Shown: positions 1-17,904, counted from the stretch's first letter. The stretch: 64,000 nucleotides of DNA from Buxus sempervirens (GCA_947561395.2 OX387188.1:40357942-40421941); one strand, 5' to 3'. Program-made: numbers and translations. The notes: generated by a model from the sequence alone, not told the origin.

Positions 1-129
1 GGCCCAGAGCGGACAATATCTTGCTGGTTATGGGTCTGGGGTGTTACAAATGGTATCAGAGACTGCCCCGACAGGAAAGTGTGGGGGTTCGGCCCAACGC
101 GAGGATGGGTTGTCCCATGGAGGGGAGTA

Positions 130-435
130 TGTGACATCCTGGCTGTCTGAGTAGACGGGTGAATGGGTAATCTCACTGGGCGAGCTACCAGGCGAGGATG
201 TGCATATGGTTGGGATTCCACAACACTCGGGGATGCTATAAGTAGTCTTAAAACCCCCAAATTAGCAAGACTAAATCCCCTTGGAACCCTGAAGTTAAGC
301 GTGCTCGGGTGAGAGCACTGCTAAGATGGGTGACCCCTGGGAAGTTTTCTCGTGTTATCCTTAAGAACAAATCCGTGAGGGCCCGTGGGCCCAGAGTGGA
401 CAATATCTTGCTGGTTATGGGTCTGGGGTGTTATA
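130..435 (+). repeat. 3' LTR of the Cassandra element
   Basis: A 306-bp LTR starting TGTGACATCC and ending TGTTATA. The last base pair is TA instead of CA, probably a C-to-T change, because the other LTR end at 47-48 reads CA. It contains the 5S-rRNA-like segment and ends with the 48 bp shared with positions 1-48. Two mismatches between the shared ends (positions 10/397 and 47/434) suggest an older insertion. Confidence 0.8.
281..357 (+). other. 5S rRNA-derived segment inside Cassandra LTR
   Basis: This stretch resembles the 3' two thirds of plant 5S rRNA. It has GAAGTTAAGCGTGCTCGGG (5S box A region, near 291) and GATGGGTGACC followed by CTGGGAAG (box C region, near 326). The 5' third of 5S is absent and there are several substitutions, so it is not a functional 5S gene. 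In Cassandra elements this segment is thought to supply RNA polymerase III promoter boxes; whether it does so here cannot be told from sequence. Confidence 0.8.
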
Positions 436-1230
436 AACTTCTTTCTAACAACGCCTCATCCAGCCACAACAATCGAGAACGTGAAGTCCATTCTCGTTTC
501 CACCGAGAAGACACAACAGGAAGTAACCCAGTTATTTCTACCAAAATAACTCAGCTAGAATTCCCAAAGTATTCCGGAGAGGACCCAACAGAATGGTTCG
601 CAAGAGTGGACCAGTTCTTTGGATTTCAAGGAACAACAGAAGCCCAAAAGGTGTCTTTGGCTTCCTTTTACCTTGAAGGTGAAGCCAATCAATGGTGGAG
701 GTGGTTACGACAGACATACAAGGAAGAAGGCAAGGAAGTCTCATGGGCTGTCTTTGAGGAGGAATTGTGGGCACAGTTTGGTCCCACTGAAGGAGAAAAT
801 TTCCATGAAGCCCTCTCACACATTCGACAAGTGGGCTCTCTACGCAATTACCAGCAAGAATTTGAAAGGCTGGGAAATCGCGTGCATGGGTGGACGCAAA
901 AGGCTCTGGTTGGTACCTTCATGGAGTGACTTAAATGGGAGGTCGCAGATGGGATTCAGATGTTTAAGCCAAAGACGTTGAAAGACGCCATCAACTTGGC
1001 CAAGATGCGGAATGAACAACTCACACGGCAACGGCGATTTATGCGACCTCCACCCTCGATGAAAGCTCACTGAGCCTTGCCGCCACCAGCCTGAGTGGCA
1101 CCCAACCTACCTACTACACTAGTCAAACAACTTATCTGGGATGAAATGCAACGCCGCCGAGCACAGGTACTGTGTTTCCACTACAACGAACACTTCACAG
1201 CTGGGCACCGCTGTCAACAACCACAATTAT
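436..1230 (+). pseudogene. gag (capsid) pseudogene of gypsy element
   Basis: The stretch around 540-925 encodes a recognisable plant retrotransposon gag domain: a segment of the type LEFPKYSGEDP, then WF..VDQFF, then a tryptophan pair and an EFERLGN motif. A TGA at 927-929 interrupts it where the family has tryptophan, and further stops follow near 1070-1100. The zinc knuckle near 1170-1212 has lost its second cysteine (CFHY where CxxC is expected). An open frame reads from 309 through the Cassandra 5S-like segment into gag, but this is a chance fusion and not a gene. Confidence 0.85.
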
Positions 1231-1235
1231 TATAG

Positions 1236-1790
1236 TTGGAAGCACACGACGATGTTGATCCCATTGTCTGCGAAGACATTACAGACCAGCCACATGATGA
1301 TCACCATGAGGCGCAAGAACAGGACACGGCCCCCGAGATCACCCTTCATGCGTTGACAGGATGGACGGCTCCTCGTACTATGAGGATGATGGCCAAGATC
1401 GGTCCTTATGAGGCAGCAGTGTTGATCAATAGCAGGTCGACACATAATTTTATTAGTGATCGCTTGGCTAGTATGCTTAAGCTGCCAGTAATACCCACCA
1501 AAGCTTTTATCGTACGAGTGGCCAATAGAGAGCGATTGACCTGTCAAGGGCGCTTTGATCTGGTAAGGATCGAATTACAAGGAGTCAAGTTCTGCCTAAC
1601 TCTTTTTTCTCTGCCCTTATCAGGTCTTGATCTTGTATTGGACATTCAATGGCTTGAGATGCTGGGCTCAGTTGTTTGTAATTGGGAACAACTTACAATG
1701 GACTTTAGCTGGGAGAACCAAGCCCGAAGGCTACAAGGAGTGCAGGTCCAAGCTATTCAAGAGGTGTCCTTGCAAGAAATGACCAAGGAA
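1236..1790 (+). pseudogene. aspartic protease region of gypsy element (dead)
   Basis: A retropepsin-like fold is recognisable around 1375-1725. The catalytic loop, normally D-S/T-G, reads N-S-R here (Asn codon at 1428-1430, Arg at 1434-1436), followed by the usual STHNFIS. Both changes fit G-to-A transitions and remove the catalytic aspartate. The LGI-QWL turn is also altered to LDIQWL. Confidence 0.8.
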
Positions 1791-1879
1791 ATTAGTCAAG
1801 TCCAAGAAGTGTTTGCCTTATGCTTTCAAACCACCATAGAGGCAACACTTAGCGATGTGTCCCACAATGCCAAACAACG

Positions 1880-3180
1880 GGGCAACAATTACTTAATGAA
1901 TATCCAGACGTGTTTAAGGAACCCTCCAGTTTGCCGCCGGTTCGTGAAATTTATGTCAGGCCGTACCGCTATGCCCACTTTCAGAAAGCTGAAATAGAGA
2001 AGCAAGTTCAAGCAATGTTAGATTCCGGGCTTATCCAACCAAGCACCAGCCCATTCTCCTCGCCAGTGCTCTTAGTCAAGAAAAAAGACGGGAATTGGCG
2101 CTTTTGCATTGATTACCATGCACTTAATACCGCCACCATCAAAGACCGATTCCCAATCCCCACGGTGGACGACACGTTGGACGAGCTCTATGGTGCATCT
2201 CATTTTACTAATTTGGACTTGTGAGCTGGATATCACCAAGTAAGAGTTAATCCCTCCGATATCTCTAAAACTGCGTTCCGTACTCATAACGGACATTATC
2301 AATATTTGGTTATGCCGTTTGGCCTCTGCAATGCCCCTTCTACATTTCAAGCCATTATGAACACCATATTCCGTCCCCATCTCCAAAAATTTATATTAGT
2401 TTTCTTTGATGATATCTTGGTTTATAATCCCACTTGGGACGAGCATTTAACACATGTCAGGCAAACTTTGGACATACTGCGGCAACACCAATTCTTTGCC
2501 AAGCTTAGCAAATGTGCCTTTGGGCAAAAAGATCTGGAGTATTTGGGCCATATTATTACCTCTCACGGAGTCAAGGTGGATGATAGCAAAATTGCAACAA
2601 TGGTAGCCTGGCCACGCCCTACTACTATCACAGAGTTACATGGGTTTTTGGGACTTACAGGTTATTACAAGAAGTTCATCCAAAACTATGGGATCATAGC
2701 CCGGCCACTCACCAACCTTCTCAAGAAAGGCCAATTCGGCTGGACTGAAGAAGCTAAAGCTACCTTCCTCGTTCTTAAACAAGCAATGACCACCACACCC
2801 ACCTTGGCACTACCAAACATGAAGACTCCTTCACAATCGAAACTGATGCTTCCGGCGATGGAATTGGTGCAGTATTGACCCAACAAGGCAAACCCATGGC
2901 ATTCATGAGTAAAACTCTTGGGGTGACCAAGAAGTCATGGTCTATTTATGCAAAGGAGATGCTGGCTATTGTGGAGGCAATACGTGTATGGTGGCCTTAC
3001 TTACTCGGTCGGAAATTTTATATCCAGACAAACCAACGAAGCCTCAAGTACTTCTTGGACCAACGTTTGGCAATGCCAGACCAACAAAAATGGGTGGTCA
3101 AGTTGATGGGCTACAACTATGAGATTACTTACAAGCCGGTTCATGAAAACTCGGCCGCTGATGCTCTTTCTCGCAAACCC
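1880..3180 (+). pseudogene. reverse transcriptase and RNase H region of gypsy element (broken)
   Basis: Reverse transcriptase motifs are clear: [19 protein letters not shown] near 2070-2130, MPFGLCNAPSTFQ near 2312, and the catalytic FFDD at about 2402-2413. A TGA at 2222-2224 stops the frame where the family has an arginine, consistent with CGA to TGA. The frame shifts near 2822-2832, just before the RNase H domain. In RNase H the ETDAS motif and the AKEMLAIVEAI helix remain, but the aspartate expected in the QTDQRSL motif is asparagine (codon 3031-3033). Confidence 0.85.
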
Positions 3181-3209
3181 GGCAGCACTACTCTTAACCA
3201 CTTATTTGT

Positions 3210-4691
3210 ACCACAAGTGGATTTATGGGATGACATTAAGCAGGCTTCAGAAGGAGACGCCTATATCACTCAAGTGGGCCGTATAGCTACAGCCAAGCCT
3301 GACGGCCCATATAAATGGCGCAATGGCATGGTATTGTACAAAAATAGAGTGGTGGTACCACAAGAGCCCACAATTCGTAAAAAGTTGGAGGAATTTCACA
3401 ATAGTAAACAAGCTGGCCATTCTGGTGTGTTGCGGACCTACAAGCGACTAGCCCAACAGTTTTATTGGCCTCAAATGTTCAAGGCAATCCATACTTTAGT
3501 TACCGAGTGCGCCATTTGCCAAAGGACAAAAACACGGGCCCTTGCTCCCGCTGGTCTTCTTCAGCCACTCCCAATTCCATGTCAAGTCTAGGAGGATATT
3601 ACCCTAGAGTCCTAGACTTCATCGAAGGCCTACCAACCTCTCATGGAAAAGACACAATTCTAGTGATTGTTGACAGGCTCACTAAGTATGGCCACTTCAT
3701 ATCTCTCACCCACCCTTTTATTGCGAAAGCTGTGGCTGAGAAGTTTGTGGAAAATGTGGTCAAATTACATGGTATGCCTTTGTCCATTATTAGTGACCGT
3801 GACCCAATATTTGTCAGCAAATTTTGGCTAGAGTTCTTCACCATGTCAGGAACAAAGCTCAAACTCAGCTCGGCTTACCACCCACAGACGGATGGGCAGT
3901 TCGAGGTTGTCAATCGCTGTCTTGAGCAATATCTTCGTAGCTTTGTACATCAGTGGCCAAAGAAATGGACGGAGTTCCTTCCATGGGCAGAATTATGGTA
4001 TAATACCACATACCATAGTTCCACAGGTATGTCCCCATTTCAGGCATTATATGGACATCCACCACCACACATTCCATGCTATGAAGCAGGGCTCTCCCCT
4101 GTGCATGAAGTTGATAAACAACTGCTCACTAGGGACGAACTACTACAGCAATTAAAGAGCAATTTACAGGCTTCAATCAATAGGATGAAACAAGTAGCAG
4201 ACAAGAAGAGAAGAGACGTGGAATTCAATGAAGGTGATATGGTTTATCTAAAGCTACAACCCTACAGACAACATTCAACCTTCAAGAGGGTTCATCAAAA
4301 ACTGGCCAGCAAGTTCTTTGGTCCCTATCCAATTCTCCAAAGAATTGGCAAGGTAGCTTACAAACTTCAATTGCCGGCAAGTGCACGTATCCACCCTGTA
4401 TTCCATGTATCCTTGTTAAAGAAGTCAATAGGCGACCACACCAATGCAAGTTCAGACTTGCCGCCGGTCACCGATGAAGGTGCATTTGTCCTAGAACCCA
4501 CACGCCTATTGGATACACATTGGGTCAAACAAGGTGTTGTTTTCATCAAAGAAAGCCTCGTACAATGGCACCGTTTACCAAATGAGGATGCAACCTGGGA
4601 AAAGACAGAAGACTTACAGCAGCAGTTCTCAACTATGGACCTTGAGGACAAGGATCCACTTGTGGGGGAGGGTATTGATGAGCCTTGTTGA
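3210..4691 (+). pseudogene. integrase and chromodomain-like tail of gypsy element (frameshifted)
   Basis: The zinc-binding HHCC module lies near 3390-3525 (histidines in EFHNSKQAGH, cysteines in ECAICQ). A TAG at 3589-3591 then breaks the frame, and the 8-bp imperfect duplication CCTAGAGTCCTAGACT near 3602 shifts it. The catalytic core continues in another frame with D (3672-3674), D (3795-3797) and E (3903-3905) all kept. After the core come the HPVFHVSLLKK segment and a chromodomain-like end (LVQWHRLPNEDATWE) that stops at 4691. Such tails mark chromoviruses. Confidence 0.85.
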
Positions 4692-5039
4692 TCACGCAGG
4701 CAAACCAGGAAGAATCCCTAGTATTATGGGAGCTAAATGGGAGATAACTGAGTGGTGGCAATTCTGTTATGCACGTTGCATGAAGTTAGGATCAGGTGTT
4801 ATGTTTGTTATTTACTTCCCGTTATTTATTTTGCCGTTGCAAGTAGTAGCTTAAGTTACGGTAGTTTGTTGATGTAAGAGTTATTTAAATAAGTTGCCAT
4901 CGTGAATAAGAGAGAAGCAGAAATTATTTCCAGTAATATTGTGGTTAACTCTTACCCAAAACAGAGTATCTTTACAAGCTTTGATTGGGACCATCAGATT
5001 GTCCATCTGAGGATCAGGTTCCGTTGAATGGATTCAACA
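4686..5039 (+). repeat. candidate 3' LTR of the gypsy element
   Basis: A purine tract (about 4661-4673) lies at the end of the integrase frame. About 12 bp later comes TGTTG, and a matching CAACA ends at 5039, giving a roughly 354-bp LTR-sized segment with short inverted ends. An AT-rich TATA-like stretch is near 4885. The 5' LTR is outside the window, so the boundaries rest only on these ends and may be off by several bases. Confidence 0.45.
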
Positions 5040-5129
5040 CACAATTAAATAGGTTGGTTTTTGGATTACCAGTTAGGGCTTATTTACTTAAAATTTTCCA
5101 TTTTCTCTCTTCCTTCCCTCTCTCTCAAA

Positions 5130-5795
5130 CAACAGAGCACCAAGGAGGGCAATGAAGCACCAAGCCAACAAACAACCACAAGAGTGGACTCAGCCAAATT
5201 ATTAAAGACATCTTCAATTATTGGCATCCTGCTTCACGCCAGGCTGCTGGCAAAACAAACTATTAGATTTTATTTAACATATTGCATAAAATTCATGAAT
5301 ATTGAATTCATTCGCTTACAATATTTGGCAAAATATTGGAATTATATATTACTATTTCCTTCTAAATTTTTATTCTTAGAAAGCATTAAAGTACTTATAG
5401 TATTGTTAGAATAATTAATTAATTCAAATACTTATCAAAAAAATAATTAATTAATTATTATTCAACTAAACTCGGCCCTCAGGTTGACAATCTTAACCCA
5501 AACTCTCTAACAAAGCAGCAAGGAGACAGTGAATCACCACCCCAGCAAACAACTACAAGAGTGGACTCAGCCAAATTGTTAAAGACTTCTTCAGTTTTTG
5601 ACATCATGCTTCATGCCAGGATACTGGCAAAATGAAATATTAGACTTCTTTTATCATATTGCATAAAATTTATGAATATTGAATTTATTTGCTTATAATA
5701 TTGGCAAAACATTAAGACTTCTATACTATTATTTTCTTTTCATTTTTTGTTTTTAATAAGCATTAAGATAATTAAAGTGTAGTATTGTTTAGATT
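5130..5795 (+). repeat. direct duplication, two copies of about 285 bp
   Basis: Unit 1 (about 5130-5414) and unit 2 (about 5511-5795) share long similar runs at a constant offset of about 377 bp, for example AGAGTGGACTCAGCCAAATT at 5181 and 5558, and TTGCATAAAATT followed by ATGAATATTGAAT. They are about 80% alike by eye. No protein family is recognised in either copy. The spacer between them is AT-rich. Confidence 0.75.
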
Positions 5796-7969
5796 ATATT
5801 GAAATATTATAGCTTACAAGAGATTAAATAAGACTGAAGACAGAAAATAATGAGTAATTAAACACATTTTCATTGCAAGCCTGTATTTGGGCCTATTATG
5901 CAGGACATCAGAGGTGGTAAGGATTTCAAGATAAATAAATAAATAGTTCAATGAAATTAGCAGGTTAGACAAGTTAGGTGTGTTGTGTAGTTGGGATTCC
6001 CATTTATTAAACAAGCAGATTTTGATTAACAATTTATTCATTAACACCGCATATCAGACCAACCTGAACTCACCTAACTGACACCTCTAGGAACAAGAAT
6101 CCAACTGATGGATGCCATAATCTTAGATTTCAAGACGACTAAATTCTTCTAGATCTAGCATGACACATGACAATATCAAGAAGAGTGTTTTCGCTAGAAA
6201 GTCAAGATACAAATATAGGGCTGCAAACAAGCCAAGCTAGCTTGATTCCATCTTGGGATTGGCTTATATGAGCCAAATCTAAGCTCAAAGATTAGGCTCA
6301 AGAGCCAAGTCTAAGTTTGAAAAAAAAAAAAAGCTCATTTTCTTGACAAGCCTGATTGAAGATTATGCATTGCTGATCAAAACTATTGATGTGCGAATAT
6401 AGTGAACTCAAAAGGAAGACAAGAATAAAGAAATAACTGTACACAAATTTATATGGCCTAGCATTATACTTAAGACCATAAGAGATGGAAAAAATTTTCA
6501 CTACTTTGAAAGCACATTAGAGTGGAATCTTATATCTCCAATGTTAAGTTACAACTCTAGTTTGATATGTTAAAAAAATTCCTAATATACTCCTTACCAT
6601 GCTTCAAAGGCTGCTTCCCTTGCACTCCCTATTAATACCCCCCAATCTCCCTATTAATACCACCAATCAATGATTCAAACCAACCCCAAACCAAATAAAT
6701 TACCTGGGACAAGGACCTCTACTCCCTCGGGTCCCATCACCTCTGGATTCAGAGAATTGTGTAATTTACTATTTATAAGTATGAGTTACTATCTCTAACA
6801 CATTTTGCTATTGTTTTTATTATTATTATTATATCCATAAAATATAAAATTAAATTAAACTTTGAAAATAAAACGTTCTGATATGTAGTTTTATTTATTT
6901 TTTAATGTTAAACAAAAGCAATTTATGACCTTAATAGATTTGTAATTAATAAGCTTTGGGTTCATATGATTCAATAACATTATTAGGCCTGCTGAGACTA
7001 AATCCAAAAGACTTAATGCGCTTAAACAGCACCTAAGCCTTAATCAAGGTTTACAAGCCTTATCCAAGCTAAGCAAAGCTTAACTTAGCTCGGCATATTT
7101 ACAGCCTATATAGGAGTGGTAAAAAGAGGAAAGATGTTTAAGGTTTTCAGCCATGGAGAAGAAGCTGAAGGGAGGGTGCATGATTTTTTCATAGGCCATG
7201 TAATTAAACAGATTAAACAATCTGTTTTTGGGTATTTCCTTTTGCAACCATTAATCAGCAACCATTAACGACTTCTAATGATGCCCAAAAACAGCACCCA
7301 AATGGGTTGATATGTTGGAAGCTAATACTATAGTAGGTTCCAATGAATGATTCCTGAGAAATACCAATAAAAATAAAGGAAAAAGTGAACTCAGACGATA
7401 AAATAACATCTGAAAATCTGACAAATGCAAGCAAGAAATTGACATTTCCAAACACAGATTACAGTACCACACCTCCACCGCCACACACGTAACCCCCCCC
7501 CCCCCCCCCCCCCAACACAAACTTACCGCTGACAGTAACATATGTCTTGGAGTCAAACACATGAACTCAATAGTCCAAAAACCACAATAATGAGCTAACA
7601 AGTTTAGTTCATGAAATTTTCAAACACAGGATGGTACAATCAGACAAGCAAAAGACATGAAAATTAAATAAATGATATAGTACTATAGTACAGACAACAG
7701 CAAAAACAAGAGATACATTGTACAATAGGATTCATTTAATAAAATCAAAAGCAAACAACAAAGAAAATAAAAAGGAAAGAAGTAATTTCTGACATGTGAG
7801 TACATGCCGAGCCTAGTCTGGCCAAATTTAAAAATTATGCAAGTTTTATCATAACATCCTAATGCGAGCATAATCAGTAACTATAGTAACTGTTAATCAA
7901 CTAAATTGAGCATCATAACTGTTTTTTTTTTCTTTTTTTCTTTTCGGGAACAAGGACTTTTTGACAAAC
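5796..7969. other. non-coding region with a 21-bp C tract
   Basis: Outside the possible element at 6216-7110, no coding signal is recognisable on either strand. It is AT-rich with short open frames only. A run of 21 C lies at 7493-7513. This is where the missing 3' exons of the alpha/beta hydrolase gene would be expected on the minus strand, but none was recognised. Confidence 0.6.
6216..7110. mobile_element. possible non-autonomous hAT-like element
   Basis: The left end TAGGGCTGCAAAC (6216) and the right end TTTACAGCCTATA (to 7110) are imperfect inverted repeats of the TAGGGCTG type found at other elements in this window. The subterminal regions are rich in AAGCC/GGCTC words on both sides. 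I found no convincing 8-bp target duplication. The interior (about 6380-6560) resembles LTR-like sequence and may be a nested fragment. Low confidence in the exact limits. Confidence 0.35.
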
Positions 7970-8620
7970 CAGAGCGTTGTATTGGGCTATCAGGCGCACT
8001 CATAAACTCAACCAGGAAGCTTTCCATAATATCTGCATTGTAATCTATCTTTGGCCTATCTGAGTAACCCAAACCAGGCCAATCAACAATAGTTGCCCGC
8101 CAATTTACATCTCCACTTCGTTGAACTATGTCTTTAGCCACTGATCTCCATTCCTCAACTGTGCTAACATCCGATATCGTTGGTATCATAAGGACATTCC
8201 TCTGAGATTTGGGATTCTCTGCCTCATGCTCCTCATAATAGATGTTGATAGAATTATCTTTAAACTTCCATTGCCAATTTCCTGCCTGGAGCCCAAAATA
8301 AGCGAGTAAGAAAACCAAAGGGCACCCAGTTCAAATCGCTGACAAGCAACGGCAAAGCTTAGAAGACATCCGTACTCACAATACATACATCTTACACAAG
8401 TTGGGGTTTTGCCAAACATTTTAGAGACAGAGCTTTACATTACCTTTGTCGGAGACGAGGATTTATCAACAACAGAGGCCCTGGAATAATCCAGAGAAGA
8501 TGAGGCTTTGATTGCTACCGGTGTCCGAAATCGACAAGTCTGAGAAAAGGAATATCGACAGACTTTGCGGGGAAAGCGGGTGGAAGAGGAAAAAAGATAT
8601 AAAGTTGCAGAGGATGCCAT
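7970..8620 (-). CDS. alpha/beta hydrolase, chloroplast-type, 5' exons only
   Basis: Two exons on the minus strand: exon 1 8620-8444 (59 codons, ending at a GTAATG donor) and exon 2 8285 to about 7970 (in phase after an AG acceptor). The first 45 or so residues are rich in Ser, Arg and Phe and look like a plastid transit peptide. The mature part contains NVLMIPTISDVSTVEEWR and then DWPGLGYSDRP, the strand and oxyanion region of alpha/beta hydrolases of the At5g38360 kind (recalled, not searched). The protein stops before the nucleophile elbow, Asp and His. The end of exon 2 could be a normal GT donor at 7969/7968, but no later exon was recognised to the left. It is therefore either a truncated gene or one split by very long introns. 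The substrate of this family is unknown. Confidence 0.65.
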
Positions 8621-9130
8621 GAAGGAGAGGGAGATCTAATGTTAGGGTTTCTATTGCAGAGACACTGAAATCGGAAGATACTTCCGTGGTCAAAATCCAT
8701 TACTGGTTCGGATGGACGACTTTCAAGGAATTCTGTAATTTCTTGATTTTACAAAATAAAATTGGGAATTTGTTTTCTCGAGTTTTGAATTCCCTGGCCC
8801 TGAGGGTGTATCTGTTATAAAAGTTATCATGGAGGGCTTATTTATTATTTTCTCTAAGATTGACTAGTTTCCTGATATAAGGTTAAATAAAGAGACAGGC
8901 ATAAGAATTTTGAAGAATTCGCAAGTTGCCAATATTACCACTCACAAAACGTGAGTAAATCTCAGCCGTTTAGAGATTCGTTGCAGCCGTCAGATCTAGG
9001 GCATCCATGACTCGGTAGCCTTTTTATTTGCAATCTGTATACTGAGAAGCCTCTCGGCTGCAGTCTAAGTAGATCTCATTCTCCGAAAGGTAACAAAGAG
9101 AGACGGGAGAGCGTTTGGCGTTCGAATAGG
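8621..9130. promoter_or_regulatory. bidirectional promoter region, hydrolase / RPL34
   Basis: 510 bp separate the ATG of the minus-strand hydrolase from the ATG of the plus-strand RPL34. Both 5' UTRs and promoters must lie here. No clear TATA box stands at a convincing distance from either start. Nothing else was recognised. Confidence 0.5.
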
Positions 9131-15563
<6,433 letters not shown>

Positions 15564-17904
15564 GATGAAAGAGAAGAAGAAAAAGCTTTTTGGTACTAAT
15601 ATTTTCGAGAGAAATTTTGAATTTGAAGATTGTTGTGATGAGTTAATCGTGTTTGGATTTAAAGGAATGTTTATTAGTTTGGAATGTGATTAGTATTTTG
15701 ACGACAAATCCATTAAGTTTTTGTTTTCTGATATATTTGTTTCTTAATGTTATATGTTTTTAGTACGTTTAAGTGTCCTTTGTTCAATATGGATTACTGT
15801 GTTTTATATAGGCTGAGGTAACCTTTTATTTATTTCTTTATGTTTCTATTTTCACGTAATTGGGTGTTGAAGTGGGATGCTGGGATACTTCTCAAATGGT
15901 GGATGGGATATTTGATCTTGGGATCCGCTCAAAAGATTCCTTGGACTTTTGGTACACTATTGTTCTAGGTTTTGTGGTTAGGATAGAGTAAAAAGGGTGA
16001 TCCATGCCGTCCGTTTATTCGGAAATCCTTCATCTTGATACAACTGCTGTATGTACAAGTTAGGACTAACGGTAAGATTGAGAAGTCCCAAGTCTTGTCA
16101 TCCAAGTAAGAGTGCCACTCAACAAAATTTTTCTTTTGTTACTTTTACGCCCTACACATGCCCATTTATTTTTTTTGTTCAAAATTGCATTCATGTGCCT
16201 AATTCTGAACAATCTTTACGCTGCATGTACTACGGGCCAAATAATATATTGGTGGACCGATTGATTAGTCGGGAACCTCCAAGAGTCTTTGAATACCGAT
16301 TGCTGAGAAGGTACAATGAATTCAATTCCGTTCGCCAAAAAAACCCCATCTACGTTAGTCATCCTTATAGCAGTCAACAAAACTTTCTTCCTAATTGTCA
16401 ATTTACAAGAATTGGACGACTGAATGAGAATTCTTTCCAAAAAGTATCACTAAAAACCCATTTTCCCACAAAAAAAATGTACTGGGACGGAAATGTACTG
16501 GGACAACGTTAGGGTTAGGTTTTAAAAACCAACTAAAAAATGCTGTAAGCTCTTCGATCAAACAATAGTTCTGCGATAGCCACGTTTTGAAGCCATAGGA
16601 TTTATTTATAAGCGTTTAGTTTTGATCGTGAATTTGCCTAATATCTTAAATATAATCTATTGGCTTGCAGTTAGATCTAACTCCGTTGAAATCACTGAAC
16701 GAGAAGAGGTAACCGACAGAAAGTATTCTCGATATTTTGTAAAACCATCTGATTCTGTTGTGTATGCTTAAACGGGCAAATACGTTATGGATTACATGAT
16801 CTCAGGTACTTTCAGATGGCCTATATAGAACAATTGGCATCGACTATCATGAACCATATAGACAATTAAACTTGTCTGAAACAGGATTCGGCATGCATGC
16901 AAAGTTGTATGGTCGGCAACTAATGTTCGTAGGCAAGGAGATCACTCAACTAACTAATATTTTCTTTTCACTTTACATTTAACAGCTTGTTTTACACCTC
17001 ATATATTCTTTCCTTGATTCTTCTATGAATTGCTGAAAACAAAAATAAGTTCTTCAAAATTAAAAATCTAATAAATCAAATAAAATAATTCTGAATCTTT
17101 AATCTTTGAATTAACAAATTCTTTGTTCCTGACTAGCCAACTGACCAGTTAATTCCTTATAACGTACTCTACTTTCCTTGACAAATAAGACAGCAGCCAT
17201 TGGTGTTTTCCCAGAATTTTTCATAGACCTTTATTAGATGAATAGTCTTTGGGCTTGAAATTGAGCCCAAACTATGAACAAATAAAACTCGCCTCCCTTC
17301 ATTTTTTGTTGTTTATAATATTTACCACCATTTTGTCAAGTAATAGCTAAAGTTTTTAACCAATTTTATTGAATTTTCATGAACTGGAGCTGTTTAACCT
17401 TCATAAAGTTAATTGTCTAAATAGACATCATTGTGTCTCCTAGAACAATGCTTTTAAATATCAAACTTTAAGAAAGAAACAATTGTGAAAAGGGAATAAT
17501 AATTGAACTTACATAAGGGCAAAATAATAAATTTGAAAAGCCTTTAACAAGGATAAACCAATATAATTTTTTGTAGTAAAAATATCCAAATTACTGAAAT
17601 TCAATATATTTTCTTAAAACCCTAATCTTTAACAAACCACCAAATGTAAAGGAAGTCAATGTTATTTTAATAACCTAATGGAAGTTATTTATAGTTTCAT
17701 CAAAACTCCAGGAAGGTTCTGATTAGCTATATGTTAATTACAAATGCTACCAGTAAATGGGCTAATCCGCAGCTTAGCCCACGGGTACTTCTGTTTGTGC
17801 CCTTTTTCGCTGACAGTAGACGGCGCTGCTCAAATTCCCGCCCTGTACGAAAAGGCAACAGCTACGTTGTTTAAATCCTACAAAGAAATGTCTCTTCGTC
17901 CCTA
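15564..17904. other. intergenic region between RPL34 and the OTP87-like gene
   Basis: It holds the RPL34 3' UTR and the promoter of the PPR gene. A 153-codon open frame at 16051-16512 has no recognised domain and I do not support it as a gene. The rest is AT-rich with nothing recognised. Confidence 0.6.
17758..17781. promoter_or_regulatory. pair of site II elements upstream of OTP87-like gene
   Basis: TGGGCT (17758-17763) and its reverse complement AGCCCA (17776-17781) lie about 125-145 bp upstream of the PPR start codon. TGGGCC/T site II elements, bound by TCP factors, are frequent in promoters of plant genes for organelle proteins. Function here is inferred from motif and position. Confidence 0.4.

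Larger units (their letters stand above)
1..435 (+). mobile_element. Cassandra-type TRIM retrotransposon (5' end outside window)
   Basis: Positions 1-48 repeat 388-435 almost exactly, so they are the end of a 5' LTR cut by the window edge. The 5' LTR ends TGTTACA and is followed at 51 by TGGTATCAGAG, the usual initiator-Met tRNA primer-binding site of plant LTR elements. Only about 80 bp of non-coding internal sequence follows. A purine-rich tract (about 116-129) then leads into the second LTR at 130. No protein is encoded. A short internal domain plus a 5S-like LTR segment is the hallmark of Cassandra elements. The 5' target duplication cannot be checked; the base pairs just after the 3' LTR are aactt. 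Confidence 0.8.
436..5039 (+). mobile_element. Decayed Ty3/gypsy (chromovirus-like) LTR retrotransposon
   Basis: The order gag, protease, reverse transcriptase, RNase H, integrase and a chromodomain-like tail is that of plant Ty3/gypsy chromoviruses. The 5' LTR and leader are not in the window; the Cassandra element abuts the N-terminal part of gag, so it probably inserted there. The coding region carries at least three in-frame stops, a frameshift at the RT/RNase H border, an 8-bp duplication frameshift before integrase, and several lost active-site residues. It cannot move on its own. Many lesions look like C-to-T or G-to-A changes, the pattern left by deamination of methylated cytosine in silenced DNA. 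Confidence 0.9.

Noticed and set aside
309..929. 206-codon open frame as an independent gene
   Set aside because: It joins the 5S-like Cassandra LTR to gypsy gag by chance; the first third is non-coding LTR sequence.
16051..16512. 153-codon plus-strand open frame
   Set aside because: No recognised domain, biased to common codons of AT-rich DNA, no splice or family support.
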